NCBI RefSeq assembly: GCF_024166365.1
Contig: NC_064834.1
Location: 72,308,001-72,372,000 of the forward strand
Direction: 5' to 3'
DNA from: Elephas maximus indicus
Taxonomy: Eukaryota; Chordata; Mammalia; Proboscidea; Elephantidae
DNA length: 64,000 nt
Shown here: positions 53,206-62,567 of the stretch, in pieces
How the letters are laid out: each line of letters begins with the position of its first letter
How positions within the stretch are numbered: position 1 is the stretch's first letter
The notes under the pieces: generated by a model
What the model was told of the DNA's origin: nothing
The model's database searches: none
What the model saw: only the letters and a program-made list of their open reading frames with translations
Made by a program: the position numbers and the translations under genes

Positions 53206-53218
53206 TGCCCTCTTGTGG
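53206..53218 (-). promoter_or_regulatory. CTCF-like motif, reverse
   Basis: The reverse strand reads CCACAAGAGGGCA, one base from the CTCF core CCACYAGAGGGCA. Confidence 0.4.
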
Positions 53219-53319
53219 GAAACTAGCTTGCGAGTCCAGCCAGACTTACCCAGGAAACGCCCTCTTCATGCATGAAAAAAAAAAGGGGGGGTGGAGTGGG
53301 GGAGTCTTTTATATCCGAA

Positions 53320-53510
53320 AGTTCTGGTTAGACTCTCGGCCCCAACACTTGGGGTATGTGTCCTTTGGCAACGTACTAACTTGCCGAGCCTCTGTTTCCT
53401 TACCCGCTAAATGGGGATGATAGTGCTTACCTCATGAGTTTGCTGCAAGGATTACGGGTAAAATTAGGCACAGTGGCAGGCACAGGGTAAGTCTTCAGGA
53501 AATGCTAGCA
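53320..53510 (-). repeat. MIR SINE
   Basis: GAGCCTCTGTTTCCTTACCC, AAATGGGGATGATAGTGCTT and GGCAGGCACAGGGTAAG are antisense MIR blocks. Confidence 0.75.
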
Positions 53511-53774
53511 ACTAACAAGAATGACCTCAAAACAACAATATCAATAATTACAAAAGCAGCTGGTAACCGGCAGACAACTCTGAGTGGAAACAGAGAGGTT
53601 CTAGAAGCCAGTGTAGGAGGGAAGGCAAAAGGAGCCTGCTCTGCAGCTTTGTTCAGAAGGGACCTGTTGGCATGCTGGCTGTTAGACCTGCGGCCCCACA
53701 TGAGCAGAACCTGCTGTCTCAAAGCCCCGGGGCCCCGTGTGTGCGAGCTTTTGGCAAATCTGGCTTTGGAACGG

Positions 53775-54105
53775 GCACGTGTTTTTTTTTTTTTTCCTCT
53801 TATGGTAAAAATACAGAACAAAACATTTGCCATTTCAGTGTTTTGTTATGTGTACGATTTAGTGGCATTAATTATATTCATCACCACGATCCTTTTCCAA
53901 ATTGTTTTATCACGTTTATCAGAAACTCAGTGTCCTTTAAGCAATCCTCGCCCTTCCTCCCTCCCACCCTTGGTAATCACTAGTTAACTTTGGTCTCTAT
54001 GCATTTGCCTGTTCGAGATGTGTCTTCTAAGTGGGATCATACAATATTTGTCCTTTTGTGTCAGGCTTGTTGCACTCAGCATAAGGTTTCCAAGGTTCAT
54101 CCACG
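53775..54105 (-). mobile_element. Old L1 3' UTR fragment
   Basis: T run, TACGATTTAGTGGCATTAAT, AACTCAGTGTCCTTTAAGCA and ATCATACAATATTTGTCCTT parallel the series at 44490-45370. Confidence 0.75.
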
Positions 54106-54139
54106 TTGCAGCATGGATCGCGATGTTTGTTTCTGAAGA

Positions 54140-54760
54140 GCAGCTGTCTGCAGGGTGCAGTGGTGTCACAAGGAGAGCATGGGGGTTGGGGACCACACTG
54201 GGTGACACTGTCAGAGGGGGTGACACCAAAATGACTGCCTATAAAAATATCCCTGTAGTTAGTTGTAACAACAGAAACATTTTTCATAAGCCCAGTTTAT
54301 CTAAACCCACATGTATCAATATACCTACAAGGCTAAAACTCTATGCTAATTTACTTCTTGAATCTTCTAATGTGCTCTGGTCAGAGCTGTCATTATTACC
54401 CAATTACGGTGATGCTTCAGATCACGTGGTTTTGTCTGTGGGTGCTACAAGCACACACTGTTGTTTTCGTGGCAGCTGATGTCTTTATACGGACTGATTT
54501 TGTCAAATTTTCTGGTGTTTTAGCTACATTATTGTGGAAATTAGTATTTGTGAACCCGTATTATAGCTTTTTTGAGGCTTAAGTAGTAATTAAAGGAAAA
54601 GGAAGAGTGATATACAGGAATTACAAGTAACATTAGTACAAATAACATTACTGAAGATTCTGTATGGTTTGGTGTGGGAAGAGGTCCGTTGGGGGGTGAA
54701 GCCATGAGTTACTGCGCTGGGTGACACTGACCTCAGCACCACCATTGGCAGAGTGGTCCT
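54140..54760. repeat. Unidentified element with repeated GTGACAC words at its ends
   Basis: GGTGTCAC (54162), GGTGACACT (54201), GGTGACACC (54219) and GGTGACACT (54719) bracket about 500 bases of AT-rich sequence. It may be an old DNA transposon or processed sequence. I cannot name it. Confidence 0.35.
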
Positions 54761-54764
54761 GGGC

Positions 54765-55900
54765 ATGGCAGTCAAGGGGTGCTCTTCCCTTCTTTCCCAG
54801 CCTCCCTGTTCTCGCCACCCCCCATTCTTCCCTGGTAGTCCTTCAGCACCAGGGTGACCTGCTGGTCCAAGCCCACATCTCCCCCAAACATCCTCTCCAT
54901 TTTCTGTGTCACAGCCTCTCTGTTCTGAGGCCCATCCCCTCTGTGCCCTCATGACTTAAATGTATTGCTCTTAACCTTCCAGCAGCCCCAAGTGACTAGT
55001 TAGTCCTGCACACCTGAAGCCAGTTTCTGACCTCTGGGTTTACACCACTGGTCCTGAGCTCTGTGGGATATCCTTGTCCTTCCAAAGCTTTCTTGAAATT
55101 CCTCAGTGCTGACATTTCCCCCTATCTTCTCCCAACCCCTAGTTTCACCTTCCACAGGATTCTCAATTTGGCTTGGGGCTCTTTTCTCTACCAGCTCTCA
55201 TCTCTGCTCAGAGCTGACCCAGACGGACTCTGCCCTCTTCCTGGCCTTGTGCTCACACATAAACCCCACTCCTTTGAGGCATTTGTGTCGGCCACAGAGC
55301 TGGCTGAGAGTTCACTTCACGGAGGGAATTCACATCACAGAAATGTACACAACTTAAAGTTCGAATATTGAATATTCCACACCTTAAGAGTCCTTACGCA
55401 ATTCCTTCATTTTGGTTGGCCATCCTCTCTCCCTCCTCCCCACTCTTCTCAAGAGCAACCCCCCAATTCCCTCCATCTTCTTGGCAGGGCTCTCACTTTG
55501 TCTTGTTGTTTCCCCGCCCCCACCTCATTAAAGAATGCCTAGGACCTCTCTTCATTCTCACTTGACTCATCCAAGGTGTTTTGCTTTCATAATATCATCT
55601 TCCCTAGAAAAATTATCCAATGATTGGGGGAGGGGAGGGAAGAGGAAGGCAAAATTCTTGTTTCTCATCTCTCCAGCCCTTATTTAGACAGAAACCTGGA
55701 GTCACACAGCTCAAAAGCAAAGGTTTCCTAACTAGCAGTGGAATTCTTTTTTCAAACAATATCACATGGAGAACCCCAAGATGTAAAACATACACACATC
55801 TTCTCTGCTTGAAGCAGAAGTGGGGTACGGAGCACCCCCTCCTCACCCATCTTTCCCCTGGAGGGTCACTGAAAAGCCTCCAAGGAGCTCCTAACAGTCT
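54765..55900. other. Mostly unique sequence, no gene recognised
   Basis: C/T-rich DNA with several short frames that lack splice or codon support. Confidence 0.3.
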
Positions 55901-55904
55901 TCTA

Positions 55905-56100
55905 AAACCGGATGCTGTCGGGTTGACTCTGACTGACGGTGACCCCATGTGTATCAGACTAGAGCTGTGCTCCACAGGATTTTCAATGGCTGATGTTTTT
56001 GGAAATAGATCACCAGGCTTTTCTTCCGAGGTGCCTCTGGGTGGACTCGGACCTCCGGGTCAAGGACAGTAACTGTTTGCACCACCCAGGTACTCCATCA
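55905..56100 (-). mobile_element. AfroSINE long form
   Basis: Antisense copy (GATGCTGTCGGGTTGACTCT; GGTGCCTCTGGGTGGACTCG; GTTTGCACCACCCAGG). Confidence 0.88.
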
Positions 56101-56859
56101 CTCCCCTGAACATGATTGGGAAAACCACTGGTTTAAGGTACCTGCCCTCCAGGAAGCCTTTGATGAAATGCGAATTTGTTTTCCGGGGTGGTAGCACCTT
56201 GTTGCCATAGGAAGGGGGCTTCTGATGAAGGTTTCATTTGAATGAAAGGTTCTGCCACTAAAAAAAAGAAAAAAACAAACAAACAAAAACTGGCTGTGCT
56301 CCTGCAAGAGTGTAGCTGCCTGGTAGAACCTGGAGGAATCCTGCGAGGGTGGCGGGGGAGGGGGGCCCCCCCGCCCTTCAGCCCCACCCATGGCCTTGGG
56401 CCTCCTCCACCCAGGCGGGCAGGCCTGCTGCTTTTTATGACCTCACTGTTGAAACGAAAGTCACACACCATAAACAGGTGCCAGGCTGCTGGCGTCATCA
56501 GGTTCTCACAAGTTCTCTTTGTCTTTCCACATGATTTAAGGGGGTATTTTCCCAGGTGCAAACAGTAAGCCCTGTGAGCATGTACTCCTTTCTGCAAAGG
56601 AAGGTTTGACTCTCTAATACACAAAGGGCAAACAAATGGTTCACCCGCTATGCTCCCATGTAGGAGGTCCTGCTTCAACAAGTGTGGCCAATCAGGTCAC
56701 AGGGCAGTTTTAATTAGGATTAGCCTTTTCTGAAAGGAGCCTGTGTTAAAAAACGGCCCTGGAAATAATGGGTTCAGAAATGCTGATTCCCAGTCCACAG
56801 ACGTGCTTGCATAAGCCCAGGGCCCGGCCAGCGGCCCAGGTATGAGGCGTAGCTGGTTT

Positions 56860-57025
56860 CTGTCAGTGCGGAGGGCGGGGCGGCCCTTGGCTCAGCTGGC
56901 TGTGGCAAGTCAGTGCCTGGCTTAGACCTTGCCTGCTCTGAATGGAGGAGGAGAAAGTCCAATCACTGGCAAGCACAGACTTTTTGTGGCCCCACAGCCT
57001 CCAAAGTCACAGAACATTCCAGAAG
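56860..57025 (+). promoter_or_regulatory. Candidate promoter and non-coding first exon of TACC2
   Basis: A unique, GC-rich stretch with several CpGs and a GGGCGGGGC Sp1-type box (56873-56881) ends at a strong donor, AGAAG|GTAAGT (57026). It lies 1.9 kb before the first coding exon, whose 5' UTR is cut by an acceptor and so needs an upstream exon. No transcript evidence is available. Confidence 0.35.
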
Positions 57026-57029
57026 GTAA

Positions 57030-57750
57030 GTAGAAAGCAGAGTTGTGCCTTCCTTCTTTCCTGGTCTTGGGAAAGCCACAGGGTGGTAGGTCTAAAGTTC
57101 ACCAGGAAAGGAATTCCAGAGGCAGCCAGGCCTCCCTGGCTTAACCGGAGGTATTTGCTACTCTGTCTATTTATGTCTTTAAAAAACTGACTCAGGTACC
57201 CTGATTTTTAGTAAAACTAATTAATTTAATTTGGTGAATGAGCTTCAAGTATTAATATTACATGGGACTGTATCAATTTCCGATTGCATATATTTCAACC
57301 TGGTTGATGTATACAAGGAAGTTACAATAACTTACGAGAACATAATATTTGTGACACCCGGCAGTGCTTTCTAAGAAAGACTCATTTTCCAAATAAACGT
57401 AAAAGAATAAAGTGATCGAGTTTTAATAAATGAAGTTTCTTTACATTCTATTAAGTGAGCATGTGATTTTTTTTTCTTTTTTGCTCACCTGATAAATAGC
57501 AAATGACAAGAAAGGGTTAAGGAATTGTGTCTTTTAGATTAATGGGTTAGAAGTCAGATAATTGAGCATTCTAGTGACAGCACTCACATTTTTCTGGGTT
57601 TGGAGGCATTTTAACTAGGCCCATTCAAAACACTTAAATTTTATTTTCTGCAGTTGTTCAATACACATAGCATTTGGTAGCTACTCCATAAGTGTTGGAC
57701 GAGTGAACAAGTAGATCAATGAATTAGATTTTAAGTGAATCAATCGTCGA
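57030..57750. other. Unique sequence, no feature recognised
   Basis: AT-rich, low-repeat DNA between the candidate TACC2 first exon and the next AfroSINE. Confidence 0.3.
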
Positions 57751-57756
57751 TGTTTA

Positions 57757-57917
57757 AAAAAAAACAAAAACCCAAACCCATTGCTGTTGAGTTGAGTCTG
57801 ACTCATAGCGTCCCTACAGGACAGAATAGAACCGCCCTGTAAAGCTTCCAAGGATTCAGCTGCCAACTTTCTGGTTAGCAGCTGAGTGCTTAAAACCACT
57901 TCACCAACAGGGCTCCC
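57757..57917 (-). mobile_element. AfroSINE short form with target duplication
   Basis: Antisense copy. GTCGATGTTTA (57746-57756) and GTTGATGTTTA (57918-57928) flank it. Confidence 0.94.
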
Positions 57918-57999
57918 GTTGATGTTTATTGATGAAATAATATGATAAAAGTCATACTTCCATGGACAAAACCTTGAACTAGAAGGCAGGATGCTCAGT

Positions 58000-58120
58000 T
58001 CTATTTGCCCTGAAAAACTGGGTATTTGGCAAGCCTGTTGCCTTCTTGAGCCTCAGTTTCCCCACTAGGTTAGATGGTCACCTTCCAGCTCTAAATGTGT
58101 ACAATTTTTAAAGTTTTCTG
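58000..58120 (-). repeat. MIR-like SINE remnant
   Basis: CTTGAGCCTCAGTTTCCCCA followed by CTAGGTTAGATGGTCACCTTCC (in two parts) is antisense MIR wording. Confidence 0.55.
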
Positions 58121-58129
58121 TAACTCAGC

Positions 58130-58930
58130 TTCTCCATCTTTAAAAAAAAAAAAAGTCTTGCTTGTATTATGCGGTCTCAAGAAACTTGGTTAGGTGACAT
58201 CAGTAAGCGTTCCAGCTTCTCTGTGAGCTGAGAAGCGTCCCCCGTATGATAAAAATTAATAAACGATGTCACTAAGCAAACCCGATGAAATGATTCTAGC
58301 TGCACTGGCAACGCTCTGCTCTGCACGATTATTTGTTCCTCATCTGGCCCCAGCTACCCATTTTCCTCGGCAAGAAAACCATTCTGCCTTCATGAAAGTA
58401 CGCGCAGAAGTGAAGCTGATGTAATGAAACAAGTGTTTACCGTAAAAAATATAAAAACCATATGTTGTTGAAGAGAAGTGGGCTTCACGCCTCCTAATGT
58501 TCCATGCTGAACTCAACTGTCACCAACAGTGGGAGACCGGCCGGGCTCTCAGTTTCCAAAGTGAACACGATTAAAAACAGAAGCAGCCTGACACGCCTCC
58601 TCCTCCAGGTCTTTGGCAAATGGGCTCCTTAAGCCCCTGCGTTTATATGTGTGTGTGTATACACTGGCGTGGACTCAGAGACTTGGTAACAAACTCGTTT
58701 TTCAGAAGTGTCTGCCAACTGCAGGGTGGGGAATAAAAACACCAGCCTGTACTGGGAAAGAAGTCTGGGTGGCACATTGAAGAAGAAAACCCTTCAAAAA
58801 CAATCTTCCATGATGGTACTGCAGGGATAAACAGTTCCCATCATCTGGCTTTTGAGTTTGGGGAGATAAGTAGACAGCAAAAGCCTCAGCCCTTCGTCAC
58901 TTTTACAGATGTTTATACACTTTTGTTTCT
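58130..58930. other. Unique sequence directly upstream of the TACC2 coding exon
   Basis: No repeat recognised. Balanced composition and position suggest conserved intronic or promoter-near DNA, but no site is clear enough to list. Confidence 0.3.
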
Positions 58931-58935
58931 TCCAG

Positions 58936-59014
58936 CTGCCTCTGACAAAATTCTGAGGGACGCTGGGCACCCTGAGTCACAATGGGCAACGAGAACAGCA
59001 CCCCGGACAACCAG
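58936..59014 (+). CDS. TACC2: TACC2 first coding exon (ATG at 58982)
   Basis: TACC2 is a transforming acidic coiled-coil protein that binds ch-TOG/CKAP5 and microtubules at centrosomes and spindles through its C-terminal TACC domain. This exon has an acceptor (TTTTGTTTCTTCCAG), a 46-base 5' UTR and the codons MGNENSTPDNQ, then a GTGGGT donor at 59015. The human long isoform begins MGNENSTSDNQ, so only one residue differs. The remaining, much larger, coding part lies to the right of the window. The order with NSMCE4A matches human 10q26.13. Confidence 0.9.
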
Positions 59015-59088
59015 GTGGGTGTCAGGAAGTTTCTCCCTCGACTTGCACCTCTCTCTTGATTGATTTGACTAGACCTTTTTTTCCCCAG

Positions 59089-59146
59089 CATTACATCAGC
59101 CAAGGGAGGACCAAGCTAAGACACAGCCTGTGCCTAGATCCACGGG
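59089..59146 (+). CDS. TACC2: Possible short second exon of TACC2 after a 74-base intron
   Basis: A strong acceptor (CTTTTTTTCCCCAG) ends at 59088 and a GTATGT donor lies at 59147. The frame continuing from exon 1 stays open across the 58 bases, and also if the later AG at 59098-59099 is used (PREDQAKTQPVPRSTG). Neither reading clearly matches the human continuation that I recall (RTLSAQTPRS). It may be an unused pair of splice-like sites. Confidence 0.22.
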
Positions 59147-59528
59147 GTATGTAGGTCTCTATTCAGGTATTAGGTTTTCATTCCATTTTCTGGATTCTCT
59201 TTCATTAAGGCTAACCTTGGCCTTATAGGCCATGAAAACTAGTTTGTTTTTTTTTATTCCATGCTTTAAAATCAACATACTGAGAGTTTAGCACATTTTT
59301 TTTCTAGATCGTGCCCACCCATCACCTCACTTACGTGGATTCATGAGATGAGGTTAAAATAGACCCTTTTCTGCACTCCTCTCCAAAATAAAGTTATGGC
59401 CACTAAAAGGTTATTTTAAAATTGATCAGAGTTGTGCAGATTAAATGTGAACTGTTGTTCTCATGTTGGGTAAGGTTTTCATGCTTGGCAAATGGATTTT
59501 AAGTGTTTGTACAGATGGAAACCCTGGT

Positions 59529-59671
59529 GGCTTAGTGGTTAAGTGCCACGGCTGCTAACCAAAAGGTCGGCAGTTCCAATCCTCCAGGCGCTCCTTGGAA
59601 ACTCTACGGGGCAGTTCTACTCTGTCCTATATGAATCGACTTGACGGCAGTGGGTTTGGGTTTTTTTTTTT
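59529..59671 (+). mobile_element. AfroSINE short form with internal deletion and target duplication
   Basis: CCCTGGTGGCTTAGTGGTTA head. Part of the GGGTCGCTATGAGTCG segment is missing before GAATCGACTTGACGGCAGTG. TGTACAGATGG (59518-59528) and TGTGCAGATGG (59672-59682) flank it. Confidence 0.95.
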
Positions 59672-60179
59672 TGTGCAGATGGCTGGGGTATTAAAAATGT
59701 TTACATTTTATAGTCATAAGTTTTAAGTCTGGAGAGTGTTAACGCCTTGGTATCCAAAATCAGGCAGGCATTTTCTCATTTATGTCACACACGGTGGAAA
59801 TTCTGGGTAAATGGCCCCGAGTCTCTTGAATGAAAAAGTTGAATCTAAAAGCCAGCATATTCCAGCTTGCTTTCCCTCTGCCTCTTTCTTCCCTGAAATC
59901 TTTTTTCCTCAGACAGGTAAACAGAAGTCCTCAAAAGGTGGCAAACCTCAGTGTCTGTAGTGGCAGGAGAGAAACAATACACGTGTGAAATGACTGGCTG
60001 TGACACAATGGGGAGAGGTGGGGACTGTGGCGAATAGCAGAGTTCTCGTCCCTTTTTGGAATGGAGGCACCCACACCAGCTCCAGCTGGGAATGCCGTCT
60101 TAGTGTTACAAGCCCTTCTCATTTCTTCAAGAGATGTCAGAAACCCAGATTCCTCTATGAAAGCTTAAATGTTTTAAAT

Positions 60180-62200
60180 TAAACTTTTTATTTTGAGAAA
60201 TTGTACATTTGCATGCAGTTGTACGAAATAACAGAGAGAGATCCTGGGTACCCTTCACCTAGCCTCCCTCAATGGTAACATCCTGTACAACCAGAATAGA
60301 TAGTCAAGATACAGAACATCTTCATCACAGTAATTTTATAGCCACAGCTGCCTCCCTCCCACCCCCACCCCTAACCTCTGGCAACACTAATCTGGTCTCC
60401 ATTTCTATAATTTTGTCATTTTAAGAATTTTATATAAACTTTATCTAAATACGGTATGTGAGCTTTGGGGGTTGGCTTTTTTTACCCAGCATAATTCCCT
60501 CAAGATGCATCCAAGTTGTGTGTGCGTTGGACAGCTGGGTCTTCTGTATTGCTGAGTGGCACTTCACAGTCTAGATATACTGCGGTGTGGATGACCACTC
60601 GCCCATTGAAGGACATCTGGGTTGTTCTCAGTTTTGGGGTATTATGAATAAAGCTGCTATAAACATTTGTGTACAGGTTTTTGTGCCAATATAAGTTTTC
60701 ATCTTTCTGGGATAAATGTTCACGAGTAAAATTGCTGGGTCCTATGGCAGTTGTATGTTTAGTTTTATAAGGAACCGCCAAACTGTTTACAAGAGTCACT
60801 GTCCTGTGTTATATTCCCACCAGCAACGTACGAGTGATCTGCTCTCTCTACATGCAGGCCAGCATTTGGTGTTGCCACCATTTGGTGTTGCCATTCTGAT
60901 AGGTGTGTTGCAAGATCTCACTGTGGTTTTAATTTGCATTTCCCTACTGGCTAATAATGGTATACATCTTTTCATGTGCTTATTTGCCATCCGTATATTC
61001 TCTTTGATGAAATTTCTGTTCATATCTTCTGCCCGTTTTCTAATTGGATTACGTTAGGTTTGTTTCATTGTTGAGTTTTAAGAGTTCTTTATATATTCTA
61101 GATACTAGTCCTTTGTGGCTTGTAAATATTTTCCTCCCCTTTGTACTTTTCTTTTCATCCTCTTAACGGGCTCTTTGGCAGAGCAAATGTTTTTAATTTT
61201 GATGATGCCCAATTTATTAGTTTTTCCTTAATGGATAGTGTTTTTAGTGCTAAGTCTAAGAACTCTTAGCTAGCCGCTATGTCCCAAAGACTTCTTTTTT
61301 TTTCCTAAAAGTTTTAGTTTTACATTTTTAAGTTTGTGATTCGTTGAGTTAATTTTTGTATTAGATGTGAGGTTTCAGTCAAGTTGTTCAGTTTTTCTTT
61401 TCTTGCCTATAAATGTCCATCTCTCCAGCACCATTTATTGTGAAGGCTATTCTTCCTTCTTTGAATTGCTTTTGCACCTTCGTCAAAAATCAGTTGGGCA
61501 CGTTCATATGGATCTATTTCTGGGTTTTCTACTGTTTCATTGATCTACGTGTCTATCCCTCTGCCCATACACACTCTTGATTATTATAGCTATACAGTAC
61601 AGGCAATTCCCAGGTTATGAACATCCAACTTACAATTTGTACTTAAGAACGGTTTGCCATAAAGCCTATTATATTAAAAATTTGGGTTAAATACAATGGT
61701 TCATAATAACAAACACACACTACTTGTGACACTCATGAAAACACTGAAGTGTTTCTTAAGTGTTTTATGCGCATAGAAAGGTAAAATATATGCTATATAC
61801 TAAGACAAACACTTGACTAACTGATGCTAAATAAGCATGTACCTGTTCTGACTTACCCACAATTTTGACTGAAAGACAGACTGAGGCCCAAATCTCGTTT
61901 GTAACCCGGGGACTGCCTATAGGCCTAATATCAGGGACAGTGAGCCCTCTCACTTTATACTTTTTGAAGATTGTTTTACCTATTTTAAGACCTGTGGCAT
62001 TCCATATAAATTTTAGAATAAGCTTGTCTATGTTTACAAAAATCTTGCTAGGATTTTGCTGGAAATAACACTAGACCTATAAACTTGGAAAGAACTGAGA
62101 TCTACTCTGGTGAGTCTTCCAATCCATGAACACATGGTATGTCTCTCCTTATATTTAGGTCTTCTTTGATTTCTTTCATCAACATTCTGTAATTTTCAGC
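60180..62200 (-). mobile_element. Old L1 3' region (ORF2 end and 3' UTR), antisense, with a nested DNA transposon
   Basis: Antisense L1 order: TTTTGAGAAATTGTACATTT, GTATTATGAATAAAGCTGCT, TATATTCCCACCAGCAACGT, GAGTTCTTTATATATTCTAG and CAGCACCATTTATTGTGAAG. Located in TACC2 intron 1. Interrupted at 61600. Confidence 0.85.
61600..61919. mobile_element. Tc1/mariner-type MITE inside the L1
   Basis: Inverted ends CAGGCAATTCCCAGGTTATG and, on the other strand, AGGCAGTCCCCGGGTTACAA, flanked by TA on both sides. L1 wording resumes after it. No transposase frame. Confidence 0.75.
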
Positions 62201-62204
62201 CATG

Positions 62205-62500
62205 GCTTTGAACCAGTTCAAACCTCTGCTGAGAATCTGCATTTCCACCCCAGATATACTGAATCAGGACTTACATTTTAACAATCCCAAGGCGATTCTT
62301 ATGTATAATAAAATTTGAGAACCACTGCTCTACTAGTGGTTCTCAGAATTGGTCCCTAACCAGCAGCATTAGCATCTAACCAGAAGCATTAGCACTACCT
62401 CGGAACTTGTTAACCCAATAAAAAACCTGTTAGACATGCAAATTCTCAGCAGGGTTTCAAATCAGAATGAACCTGTTCGAAGCCCTGTTTTCAGCATACA
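62205..62500. repeat. Two MER5-like hAT fragments
   Basis: GAATCTGCATTTCCACCCCA with TTTGAGAACCACTGCTCTA, then AGTGGTTCTCAGAATTGGTC with ACATGCAAATTCTCAGCAGG, are two adjoining MER5-type remnants. Confidence 0.55.
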
Positions 62501-62567
62501 GATCCTATATGTTTCCTTAAGTGTATGCCTAACTATTTCCTTTTCTTTTGAGTGATCGTAAAAGGTA

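Noticed and set aside
53502-53987. 161-codon plus-strand frame
   Set aside because: The second half is an old antisense L1 3' UTR with a T run, so the frame is composite chance sequence.
55620-56072. 150-codon plus-strand frame
   Set aside because: It runs into an antisense AfroSINE and has no splice sites or family resemblance.
56133-56681. 182-codon minus-strand frame, with overlapping plus-strand frames
   Set aside because: Frames on both strands overlap in a GC-rich part with poly-A and poly-G runs. No recognisable domain and no coding-like pattern.
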